Positions 1-4,851 of a stretch of DNA of 5,216 bases are shown one piece after another (position 1 is the stretch's first letter; the number at the start of each line of letters is the position of its first letter). Origin of the DNA: an uncultured Bacilli bacterium (GTDB taxonomy: Bacteria; Bacillota_I; Bacilli_A; RF39; UBA660). The stretch is from the NCBI GenBank assembly GCA_951800155.1, contig CATOJL010000103.1, forward strand, positions 1 to 5,216, given 5' to 3'. The translations under genes and the position numbers were made by a program. Below the pieces are notes generated by a model. That model was not told where the DNA came from and searched no databases. It saw only the letters and a program-made list of their open reading frames with translations.

Positions 1-2
1 CA

Positions 3-89
3 AAACTATCTCCAGTAGAATATTATAAATATGTTACAACTGATGAATATCCAATAAAAGTAGGAAAAAGCAAAATCCCTTCTTCTTAA
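3..89 (+). CDS. 3' end of a probable IS3-type transposase (partial)
   Basis: An open frame enters from the left edge and stops at TAA 87-89, encoding 28 residues that begin KLSPVEYYKYVTTDEYP. The LSPVEY stretch resembles the C-terminal end of IS3-family OrfB/DDE integrases, where a 'LSPVEYR'-like motif sits close to the stop codon. This rests on a very short motif, so the family call is tentative. Support comes from the bases just downstream, which look like an IS end and are followed by a disrupted rpn gene. It could instead be the tail of an unrelated protein. Confidence 0.35.
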   Translation, partial: KLSPVEYYKYVTTDEYPIKVGKSKIPSS

Positions 90-98
90 AAATAAAAA

Positions 99-120
99 TT
101 TGTCCTTGACAAAGGGTACA
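99..120. mobile_element. possible right end of the insertion sequence
   Basis: About 10 bases after the transposase-like stop lies TTTGTC-CTT-GACAAA (99-113), a 6-bp perfect inverted repeat, followed by GGGTACA. IS3-family ends often read ...GTACA/...TTCA outward within a few tens of bases of the orfB stop, so the element may end near 120. Rpn-type coding homology begins almost immediately afterwards. The left end lies outside the window, so neither the matching inverted repeat nor a target duplication can be tested here. Confidence 0.3.
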
Positions 121-124
121 ATTT

Positions 125-262
125 ATAGCACAAGGTGAATATAACAAACAACAGGAAATAGCACGCAACTTATTCAAAATGGGTCTTTCAATAGAACAAA
201 TTAATGAGGCTACATCCCTATCTATAGAAGCGATCGAACGCTTGATGACTATAGAAAGTTGA
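125..262 (+). pseudogene. C-terminal remnant of an Rpn-family nuclease/transposase
   Basis: The frame ending at TGA 260-262 encodes about 45 residues, including GEYNKQQEIARNLFKMGLS and then IEQINEATSLSIEAIERL. This is the typical charged, helical C-terminal tail of Rpn (recombination-promoting nuclease / 'PD-(D/E)XK nuclease family transposase') proteins, where 'A+NLL+MGL-IE-I--ATGLS-EEI' precedes the stop. The catalytic PD-(D/E)XK domain, normally about 200 residues upstream, is missing. The same frame has a TGA at 107-109, next to the presumed IS end. The simplest reading is an rpn gene cut by an insertion. There is no start codon with a ribosome-binding site, so it is unlikely to be translated. 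Confidence 0.55.
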
Positions 263-287
263 AAGTATTTTTTATTCAAAGCATTAT
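259..287 (+). promoter_or_regulatory. weak candidate promoter for the 88-aa gene
   Basis: TTGAAA (259-264) lies 17 bases before CATTAT (282-287), giving a partial sigma-A match (5/6 and 4/6). It would produce a leader of roughly 50 bases. The leader contains a second SD-like sequence, TAAGGAG (295-301), followed by the tiny frame ATG ATG ATT TAA. In so AT-rich a region this match could be chance. Confidence 0.25.
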
Positions 288-342
288 TTTTGTCTAAGGA
301 GAAGATGATGATTTAATTTAGGAATTTGTAGGAGGATATAAT

Positions 343-609
343 ATGATAAGAAGTGCAAGTGCATGTAGAAATTTCCCATATAAAATGAAAACAGTGTGTT
401 ATTTTGAGATAGATAGTGAGGGGAATGTAAACCGAATTCCACATAAAAATAAGAGTGATATAGAAGATGTTAGAGAAGCTTTAAAAAGAGCTGAACAGGG
501 TGTGACAAAAATATATGCTGTATGGCCAGGTAATTGGGGTAGTGATTTATTTATTATAGACAATTTAGAGGAATTTGCTGAAGAGTTTGAATTATATAGT
601 ATGGTCTAG
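343..609 (+). CDS. hypothetical small protein, 88 aa
   Basis: I do not recognise this gene. A very strong ribosome-binding site, AGGAGG (330-335), sits 7 bases before ATG 343, so this start is preferred over the in-frame Met15 (385), which has no SD. The product is acidic and soluble, with no signal peptide or membrane segment. Residues 15-25 (MKTVCYFEIDS) look like a beta-strand, residues 38-52 (KSDIEDVREALKRAE) like an amphipathic helix, and residues 56-73 contain a distinctive KIYAVWPGNWGSDLFIID segment rich in aromatic residues. A second acidic helix ends the protein. The strand-helix-strand-helix order suggests a small compact domain, but nothing shows an enzymatic site. It stands alone between mobile scrap and the ZIP gene, about 120 bases upstream of that gene, so accessory or phage origin is possible. 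Codon use and the strong SD argue that it is expressed. Confidence 0.75.
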   Translation: MIRSASACRNFPYKMKTVCYFEIDSEGNVNRIPHKNKSDIEDVREALKRAEQGVTKIYAVWPGNWGSDLFIIDNLEEFAEEFELYSMV

Positions 610-691
610 AAAATATATAAAAATACCTATTGATAGATTGTTTTTAAGGGTATAGGAAAGACGATTTAAAAGAGTTTTTTAGTAGCATTTT

Positions 692-726
692 TTTCACCTT
701 ACCATATTATATACTGTGAGGTGAAA
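692..726 (+). promoter_or_regulatory. inverted repeat over the ZIP gene promoter and Shine-Dalgarno
   Basis: TTTCACCT (692-699) and AGGTGAAA (719-726) are perfect 8-bp inverted arms. As RNA the stem extends to 11 pairs (692-702 with 716-726, one G-U) around a 13-base loop. The right arm contains AGGTGA (719-724), the likely SD for ATG 731. Between the arms lies TATACT (710-715), a possible -10 box without a convincing -35. Two readings are possible: a DNA operator flanking the -10, for example for a metal-responsive repressor, or an RNA hairpin that hides the ribosome-binding site in transcripts starting upstream of 692. The repeat is seen directly; the function is inferred. Confidence 0.45.
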
Positions 727-730
727 GGGA

Positions 731-1528
731 ATGGATTGGTTTTCAGAATTAAATCCAGTCATTCAGGCACTAATAGCTACAACATTTACATGGGGAATTA
801 CGGCATTAGGTGCATTAGTTGTTTGCTTTTTTAAAACATTAAATAATAAAATGCTAAATACGATTTTGGGATTTAGTGCAGGGGTCATGATTGCAGCGTC
901 TTTTTGGTCATTGCTTGCCCCAGCCATTGAATTATCAGAAGAATTAGACTATATTGTTTGGTTACTGCCGATGTTTGGATTTATTGTAGGTGGTCTATTT
1001 GTACTATTATCAGATACTTTCCTAGATAAGGTTTTAAAAGAAAAAACTAATTTAAAGAAAGCTGATTCTCTTAAGCGAAGTATTCTTTTAGTATCTGCTA
1101 TTACAATTCATAATATACCAGAAGGTATGGCTGTTGGAGTAGCCTTTGGGGGACTTGCAAGTGGAATTGAGGGAATGACTTTAATAGGAGCAACGATGTT
1201 AGCTGTAGGGATTGGTATTCAAAATTTTCCAGAAGGAGCTGCAGTTTCATTGCCTCTTCGAAATGAAGGTTTTTCAAGATTTAAGAGTTTCATGATTGGG
1301 CAGGCCTCTGCTCTTGTAGAACCCATCTCTGCGATTCTTGGAGTTGTGTTAGTATTAGCAGTAAGAAGTATTTTACCATTTTTACTTGCATTTGCTGCGG
1401 GAGCCATGATCACAGTAGTTGCTCGTGAGTTGCTTCCAGAGTCAATTAAAGAGAATAAAAATTTGGCTACGATAGGAGTTTTGATTGGATTCGCACTTAT
1501 GATGGTATTGGATGTAGCTTTAGGCTAG
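731..1528 (+). CDS. ZIP-family divalent metal transporter (GufA/ZupT-like)
   Basis: A complete 265-aa inner-membrane protein of usual ZIP/GufA length, with about eight hydrophobic segments. ZIP proteins move Zn2+, and often Fe2+ or Mn2+, into the cytoplasm. The two signature metal-site helices are present: HNIPEG at residues 127-132 (TM4; His127, Asn128 and Glu131) and QNFPEG at 164-169 (TM5; Gln164, Asn165 and Glu168). TM6 carries Glu197 in ALVEP, and a conserved ARELLPES follows at 231-238. These correspond to the binuclear metal centre known from bacterial ZIP structures. The cytoplasmic TM3-TM4 loop (about residues 95-118) is lysine-rich and lacks the His cluster seen in many relatives, so metal preference cannot be predicted. 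The start at ATG 731 is supported by AGGTGA 6 bases upstream. The gene appears monocistronic: a hairpin follows 11 bases after the stop. The upstream inverted repeat suggests regulated expression, plausibly by metal. Confidence 0.93.
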   Translation: MDWFSELNPVIQALIATTFTWGITALGALVVCFFKTLNNKMLNTILGFSAGVMIAASFWSLLAPAIELSEELDYIVWLLPMFGFIVGGLFVLLSDTFLDKVLKEKTNLKKADSLKRSILLVSAITIHNIPEGMAVGVAFGGLASGIEGMTLIGATMLAVGIGIQNFPEGAAVSLPLRNEGFSRFKSFMIGQASALVEPISAILGVVLVLAVRSILPFLLAFAAGAMITVVARELLPESIKENKNLATIGVLIGFALMMVLDVALG

Positions 1529-1539
1529 ACTTTTCTTTG

Positions 1540-1573
1540 TCTTTCTATATTTATATAATTAAATATAGAAAGA
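1540..1573. terminator. perfect 14-bp hairpin after the ZIP gene
   Basis: TCTTTCTATATTTA (1540-1553) and TAAATATAGAAAGA (1560-1573) are exact inverse complements around a 6-base TATAAT loop. It begins 11 bases after the ZIP stop, a position that suggests 3'-end formation or mRNA protection. The stem has only two or three G-C pairs and is followed by AGG and then TTTT, not a clean U tract, so it is not a textbook intrinsic terminator. It could also be a protein-binding palindrome. Confidence 0.45.
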
Positions 1574-1633
1574 AGGTTTTGAGAGATGTAAAAGTTTTTT
1601 CTAAACATTATAAAAATAATTTATATGATGTAA

Positions 1634-1980
1634 GTGAAAACGGACAAAAGTATTACTTTGAACTATAGAATATACAAAGTAAGAGAGAAAGATGATATGA
1701 AACGAAAGGATGTCATGAAATATTGTCATTCTTTTTTATATCAAAAGTATTATGAGGTGTACCAAAAGCATTTTTATTATAATAAGATAAAATGACTAGT
1801 AAGAAAATAAAAATTAATTTTATAAGCTTGCAATTTTATGAAAATTCTCTTACAATGAGTAAGATAGGAAACATTTGTGCTATAACGTATGATATGTTTA
1901 GTGAAATCATTTCAATAAATGGACAAACTATAGATACAATTATTATTAGGAATAAGAAAGAAAGCATAATTCTTTTTTAA
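1634..1980 (+). pseudogene. decayed coding region in two overlapping frames, unidentified
   Basis: This gene-poor stretch holds two short frames. The first, open from GTG 1634 with a better ATG at 1697, ends at TGA 1793-1795. Its 32-codon core starts MKRKDVMKYCHSFLYQKYYE. The second starts at ATG 1792, overlapping as ATGA, and runs 62 codons to TAA 1978-1980, with no recognisable SD and a low-complexity Ile/Lys-rich product. The first segment faintly recalls the N-terminus of MmcQ/YjbR-like proteins ('MTRxEVxDYCLSFPxxYEDYPF'), so one ancestral gene broken by a frameshift is possible. The match is weak and the second frame shows no clear family feature. I see no other gene between 1574 and 2030. 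Confidence 0.25.
1653..1682. repeat. 8-bp inverted repeat in the gene-poor stretch
   Basis: TTACTTTG (1653-1660) and CAAAGTAA (1675-1682) are exact inverse complements separated by 14 bases containing TATAGAATATA. The arms flank a possible -10-like sequence just upstream of ATG 1697. It could be an operator or a chance AT-rich palindrome. Confidence 0.3.
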
Positions 1981-2041
1981 AGAATCAATTAAAAGATTTG
2001 TACTAGAAATTTATATAAAAAGAATAGATTAGGTGATAGAA

Positions 2042-3259
2042 ATGAAAAAATATATCTTTTTGTTAATTTCCTTTTTTTGTTACCTCTTTCCAGTGCAGGC
2101 AATAGATTTGGAAACATACTCAAAAAATATTTTATTATATAATTTGGATGAAAATACAGTTCTTTATGAGAAAAGCGCGAATGAACAAATAGCCATTGCT
2201 TCTTTAACAAAATTAATGACTGCGGTTGTAGCAATTGAACATGTTTCTTCTTTAGATGAAAAAGTAAAACTTACATATAAAGATTTTGAAGGTTTAGTGG
2301 AAGCAAATGCTTCTGTTGCTGGTTTTAGAATAGGACAAAATCCAACGTATCGAGATCTACTTTATGGTCTTTTATTACCTTCAGGTGCGGATGCTGCTTT
2401 AGCGCTTGCTAGAAATGTAGCAGGAAGTCGAGAACGTTTCGTGGAGATGATGAATGAAAAGGCCAAAGAATTAGGACTCGTAAATACGCATTTTGTAAAT
2501 GAAACAGGTTTAGATGCAAAGGGACATTATTCTACTTTAAAGGAAGTTGCTATTTTATTTAAGTATGCCTTAAAAAATGAGGAACTAAGTAAGATTATAA
2601 AAAGTGATAGTTATACAATGAGTGATAGATCATTTACGGTCCAAAGTTCTATTTCTAAAAATATCAAGCGCTACGGTTTAAGTATGGATTATCTTTTAGG
2701 TGGTAAAACAGGGACAACAAGTGATGCAGGTCTTTGTCTTGCAAGCATTGCTTCTAAAAATGGAACAAATTATATGTTAATTACTGCTAGAGCTCCCTAT
2801 GATAAAAAAGCCCCTTATCATTTTTATGATGCAAAGACTATTTATGAGTATTTCATGTCAAACTATGAAAATAAGAAGGTCATAGAAAGTGGAGATATTC
2901 TGTTGACTCTAACTACACAATATGCTAAAGAGGATAGAGTGAATTTTAAGGCAAAAGAAGATATTTTAAAATATGTACCAAAGATTTTTGATGAAAAGGA
3001 TTTAGTATATACATATGATGGCGTCGATACAGTTTCTTATAAAACAAAAGTGGGAGAAAAGTTAGGGGTTTTGGAAGTAAAGTACAAGGGAGAATTGTTA
3101 GCGAAAGTAGATATTGTTTTAGATATGAGGCTTTCTTTTGATTTAATGAAGTATATAGAAGCACATCTTATTTATATCCTTGAAATAGGGGTTATTCTTG
3201 TAGTCATTCTTTTTATCTCCTTTCTTTGTAAAAAACGAAAAAGGAAAAGAAAAAAATAG
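2042..3259 (+). CDS. dacF: D-alanyl-D-alanine carboxypeptidase (PBP5/DacF type, peptidase S11)
   Basis: A complete 405-aa penicillin-binding protein that removes the terminal D-Ala from peptidoglycan pentapeptides outside the membrane. The start is taken at ATG 2042, since AGGTGA (2031-2036) is correctly spaced as its SD; the GTG at 2033 lies inside that SD. Residues 1-20 form a signal peptide (KK, hydrophobic core, PVQA). The catalytic domain carries SLTK (Ser54 nucleophile, Lys57) and KTG at 222-224 in GGKTGTTSDAG. The second motif reads SGAD (114-117) where S-x-N is usual. A C-terminal beta-sandwich domain occupies about residues 280-365. The chain ends in a membrane helix (about 375-396) and the basic tail KKRKRKRKK, which suggests helical anchoring instead of the amphipathic helix of E. 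coli PBP5. It is monocistronic, with its stop inside the shared terminator. No confident promoter was found upstream. Confidence 0.93.
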   Translation: MKKYIFLLISFFCYLFPVQAIDLETYSKNILLYNLDENTVLYEKSANEQIAIASLTKLMTAVVAIEHVSSLDEKVKLTYKDFEGLVEANASVAGFRIGQNPTYRDLLYGLLLPSGADAALALARNVAGSRERFVEMMNEKAKELGLVNTHFVNETGLDAKGHYSTLKEVAILFKYALKNEELSKIIKSDSYTMSDRSFTVQSSISKNIKRYGLSMDYLLGGKTGTTSDAGLCLASIASKNGTNYMLITARAPYDKKAPYHFYDAKTIYEYFMSNYENKKVIESGDILLTLTTQYAKEDRVNFKAKEDILKYVPKIFDEKDLVYTYDGVDTVSYKTKVGEKLGVLEVKYKGELLAKVDIVLDMRLSFDLMKYIEAHLIYILEIGVILVVILFISFLCKKRKRKRKK

Positions 3260-3285
3260 CAAGTGGAGAGTAATTGCTATTTTTT
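3251..3285. terminator. bidirectional intrinsic terminator between dacF and hsp20
   Basis: AAAAAATAGCAA (3251-3262) pairs perfectly over 12 bp with TTGCTATTTTTT (3274-3285) around an 11-base loop. Each strand ends in a U run, so it should stop transcription from both convergent genes. The dacF stop TAG (3257-3259) and the hsp20 stop (complement of 3284-3286) lie in or at the edge of the stem. Confidence 0.85.
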
Positions 3286-3709
3286 ATTCACTAATTTCAA
3301 TATATTTTTTTTCAGGAACTTGTTTTATCTCTTCTTTTTTAGGAATTTCTAAGTTTAGGGTTCCATTTTTAAAAGTGGCTTTGACATCTTCTTCTGTAAT
3401 ATGTTCTCCAATGTAGAAACTTCTAGAGCATTCACCAAAATACCTTTCTCTTCTTAAAAATTTTCCCGTTTCTTTTTCTTCCTTCTCTGAATTTGTTTTG
3501 GCATGAATGTTTAAATATCCTTCTTCTCTATGAATTTTAATATCTTCTTTGTCATATCCTGGTAAATCGATTGTAATGATAAATTTGTCTTCTTGTTCCT
3601 TAATATCTGTTTTCATAACTTTGTTTCCTTCTTCTGAGAAGAATGGATCAATTTTAAACATATCTTCTAATAAATCAAATTCATTTTTTCTTCTTGGTAT
3701 CATTAACAT
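3284..3709 (-). CDS. hsp20: Hsp20/alpha-crystallin family small heat-shock protein
   Basis: A 141-aa ATP-independent holdase that binds unfolding cytoplasmic proteins under heat stress for later refolding by DnaK/ClpB. From the chosen start the N-terminal arm (1-30) is MLMIPRRKNEFDLLEDMFK, typical of clostridial-type Hsp20s. The alpha-crystallin domain follows: MKTDIKE (32-38), DLPGYDKEDI (48-57), FLRRERYFGECSRSF (84-98), and the signature A-x4-NGTL-x-L-x-IP (111-123). A C-terminal I-E-I (137-139) matches the IxI motif that drives oligomer assembly. The frame also has an ATG at 3721, but AAAGGA (3721-3726) directly abuts that codon. ATG 3709 lies 11 bases after that SD, so it is preferred. 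Expression should be heat-inducible through CIRCE/HrcA. It converges on dacF and is transcribed alone. Confidence 0.93.
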   Translation of the reverse strand: MLMIPRRKNEFDLLEDMFKIDPFFSEEGNKVMKTDIKEQEDKFIITIDLPGYDKEDIKIHREEGYLNIHAKTNSEKEEKETGKFLRRERYFGECSRSFYIGEHITEEDVKATFKNGTLNLEIPKKEEIKQVPEKKYIEISE

Positions 3710-3748
3710 AGTAATCAGCATCCTTTCTTTTTTATGCTTTTTTTGTAA

Positions 3749-3768
3749 TGTAAGATTTTCCTCTTACA
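3749..3768 (-). other. hairpin at the 5' end of the hsp20 leader
   Basis: On the minus strand TGTAAGA and TCTTACA form a perfect 7-bp stem with the 6-base loop GGAAAA. The predicted transcription start, 7 bases past the -10 box, is near 3768, so the hairpin would sit at the extreme 5' end of an approximately 60-base leader. Such 5'-terminal stems are known to stabilise mRNA. It does not cover the Shine-Dalgarno, so a thermometer role is not supported. Confidence 0.45.
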
Positions 3769-3774
3769 GCTACC

Positions 3775-3802
3775 ATTATACTCTTAATTTTAGCACTGTC
3801 AA
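3775..3802 (-). promoter_or_regulatory. sigma-A promoter of hsp20
   Basis: On the minus strand, a consensus -35 TTGACA (complement of 3797-3802) is followed after 16 bases by a consensus -10 TATAAT (complement of 3775-3780). It lies about 60 bases upstream of the hsp20 start. The -35 hexamer falls inside the CIRCE operator, so repressor binding would exclude RNA polymerase. Confidence 0.88.
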
Positions 3803-3816
3803 TAGACGAGTGCTAA
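3790..3816. promoter_or_regulatory. CIRCE element (HrcA operator)
   Basis: TTAGCACTG, nine bases, then GAGTGCTAA. The CIRCE consensus is TTAGCACTC-N9-GAGTGCTAA, so 17 of 18 arm positions match; the one mismatch is the inner base of the left arm. Flanking bases extend the symmetry to ATTTTAGCACT/AGTGCTAAAAT. HrcA binds this operator and is released on heat shock when GroEL is titrated. Its position over the hsp20 -35 box makes hsp20 a class I heat-shock gene here. The hrcA gene is not in the window. Confidence 0.93.
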
Positions 3817-3911
3817 AATAACAAAAATTTCACGTGCATTTTTGAATCTAGAAAAATGTAGAGATAGGCAATGAAATAGGATATACTAAAAGTAGGAAAA
3901 GGTGCAAACAT

Positions 3912-4283
3912 ATGAAAAAAATCATTATTTTTAGTCATGAAAGTGCTATACAAAAGGATGTAATATTTATGACTTTACAAAAACTGTAGTATGTGATGAA
4001 TTTGGGAACAAAAGGTGTGGAACTGACTTGTTTTATGAATTTTTAGTTCAAAATAATTTAATTGATGCAAGTCAAAATAGATGAATTTATTGTGAATGAA
4101 GGAAATCCGAAAAAAATAGATTATGCTATTATTGTAGTGTTGGACAAAGGAGAATATGAACAAAAATTATATCTTTCTGTTCAAAAAGGGTTTAATGTAA
4201 ATGACGTTGTCCTTTTATATGGAGGAGGTGGCCATTTAGAAACAGTTTTAGTTCATATTATCAGAGAACAAAGGGGAAAATAG
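3912..4283 (+). pseudogene. DHH-family phosphoesterase remnant (NrnB-like)
   Basis: Three segments of one family lie in order but in two frames. Segment 1 starts at ATG 3912 with MKKIIIFSHES, the usual opening strand of DHH phosphoesterases ('SHxSDxDG'), but the Asp residues are absent and it stops at TAG 3987. Segment 2 (about 3965-4075, another frame) reads DEFGNKRCGTDLFYEFLV, matching the region after the DHH motif. Segment 3 returns to the first frame (4062-4283) and includes DYAIIVV, YLSVQKGFNVND and YGGGGH, the GGGGH glycine motif of the DHHA1 substrate-binding domain. Intact NrnB-like oligoribonuclease/phosphodiesterases are about 300-400 residues; here only about 120 codons remain, so internal deletions removed the catalytic DHH core. 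It cannot be active. A fair start context (TAGGAAAAGG) survives. Confidence 0.75.
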
Positions 4284-4314
4284 TTGATATGAAGAAAAGA
4301 GAAAATCTGTGGTG

Positions 4315-4467
4315 ATGGTATATAGTCGATATAGTGAATAGGGATTTTCGTTATTTCATTTCATACATTATGAAACGAAAAAAATATTTAAAAAATTGCT
4401 TTATTATGGAAATTCATGTATTATTGTCCAAGGTTTTCAAGTGATAAGAATAGGAATGATATTGTAG
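4315..4467 (+). pseudogene. short decayed frame of unknown origin
   Basis: A frame from ATG 4315 is broken by TAG at 4339-4341, then continues for 41 codons to TAG 4465-4467. It includes FHFIHYETKKIFKKLL and YGNSCIIVQGFQVIRIG, which has the look of real protein: an amphipathic helix, then a beta-strand and Gly-Phe turn. I do not recognise the family. It lies 31 bases after the DHH remnant with no ribosome-binding site, so it may be part of the same degraded locus or chance. Confidence 0.2.
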
Positions 4468-4486
4468 ATATGGTGATAATTTGAAT

Positions 4487-4522
4487 AATGACACGATTAC
4501 TAGTCATTTTTGAATTCAAAAA
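4487..4522. repeat. short hairpin and 16-bp palindrome in non-coding DNA
   Basis: AATGAC (4487-4492) pairs with GTCATT (4503-4508) and is followed by a short T run, a weak terminator-like shape. It overlaps the perfect palindrome TTTTTGAATTCAAAAA (4507-4522). An 11-base direct repeat, AAATTTATATT, occurs just beyond, near 4521 and 4555. No gene is visible from 4468 to 4596. Confidence 0.3.
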
Positions 4523-4596
4523 ATTTATATTATTTGAATTATGAGAAGGGATCATAAATTTATATTTTCAATTTAAATTAAAATTTTACTATTAGC

Positions 4597-4624
4597 AAAA
4601 AAGACTAACGATTTAGTCTTTTTT
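4597..4624. terminator. strong terminator of the permease remnant
   Basis: AAAAAAGACTAA (4597-4608) pairs over 12 bp with TTAGTCTTTTTT (4613-4624) around a 4-base CGAT loop. On the minus strand it ends in a U6 run and directly follows the ABC permease remnant, whose TAG stop (complement of 4605-4607) lies in the stem. The A tract lets it also work for rightward transcription. Confidence 0.8.
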
Positions 4625-4796
4625 CTATATAATATACGAGTGAATACATAATCCATGAAAGAACAGCTAAAATCATGATGCCAGATACCACAAGATTTAA
4701 GTTAAATATTTGAGAGCCATACATAATCAAATAGCCAACCCCCGCTTTAGATACTAAGAACTCTCCCATGATAACCCCAACTATAGGTATATAGCG
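4605..4796 (-). pseudogene. C-terminal fragment of an ABC transporter permease (SsuC/TauC type)
   Basis: The minus strand encodes 63 family-like residues, from RYIPIVGVIMGEFLVSKAG through GYLIMYGSQIFNLN to YYIEKRLNR and a stop. This is the C-terminal end of BPD_transp_1 permeases for nitrate, sulfonate, taurine or thiamine-precursor uptake. It includes the GEFLVSKAG-x-GYLI loop, then the last transmembrane helix (VVSGIMILAVLSWIMYSLVYY). A full permease has about 250 residues; the rest, including the main EAA/ATPase-contact loop, is absent. The frame stays open upstream to 5003, but that part is a shadow of the repeat and of the opposite HTH gene (LLHFLHFLHFF comes from the 9-bp repeats). The homology break at about 4797 is therefore a deletion or insertion junction. 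Substrate cannot be inferred. Confidence 0.75.
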
Positions 4797-4806
4797 AAAA
4801 ACAAAA

Positions 4807-4833
4807 AAATGTAAAAAATGTAAAAAATGTAAA
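4807..4833. repeat. three tandem copies of AAATGTAAA
   Basis: Three exact 9-bp units lie at 4807-4815, 4816-4824 and 4825-4833, immediately beside the point where permease homology ends. They could come from replication slippage at a recombination junction, or be iterated binding sites upstream of the next promoter (-35 at 4840). Confidence 0.7.
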
Positions 4834-4851
4834 AGCATATTGACTTTTACA
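4828..4851. repeat. 8-bp inverted repeat overlapping the HTH gene promoter
   Basis: TGTAAAAG (4828-4835) and CTTTTACA (4844-4851) are exact inverse complements around 8 bases, and the right arm overlaps the -35 box. The left arm is the last unit of the tandem repeat. This is a plausible operator for a regulator, perhaps the HTH protein itself. Confidence 0.45.

Noticed and set aside
34..279. 81-codon open frame on the minus strand
   Set aside because: It lies antisense to the IS/Rpn remnants, has a Cys/Phe-rich unnatural composition and no ribosome-binding site.
302..316. regulatory leader peptide (ATG ATG ATT TAA after TAAGGAG)
   Set aside because: Three codons with no attenuator structure; in AT-rich DNA this is easily chance.
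610..690. terminator after the 88-aa gene
   Set aside because: T-rich runs and a loose CCTAT/ATAGG pairing are present, but no stable stem followed by a U tract.
1219..1413. 64-codon minus-strand frame inside the ZIP gene
   Set aside because: Shadow of the conserved ZIP coding frame, with no start signal.
1989..2234. 81-codon minus-strand frame over the dacF start
   Set aside because: Antisense to the dacF signal peptide and upstream region; hydrophobic composition follows from the opposite strand.
2946..3164. 72-codon minus-strand frame inside dacF
   Set aside because: Shadow of dacF; no SD and no family resemblance.
3721..3770. RNA thermometer (ROSE or fourU) in the hsp20 leader
   Set aside because: The only clear hairpin leaves the AAAGGA Shine-Dalgarno unpaired.
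3549..3821. 90-codon plus-strand frame opposite hsp20
   Set aside because: Antisense to a clear Hsp20 gene and running through its promoter and CIRCE; Ser-rich shadow sequence.
4807..4833. CRISPR-like or plasmid iteron array
   Set aside because: Only three contiguous 9-bp units with no spacers and no replication gene nearby.
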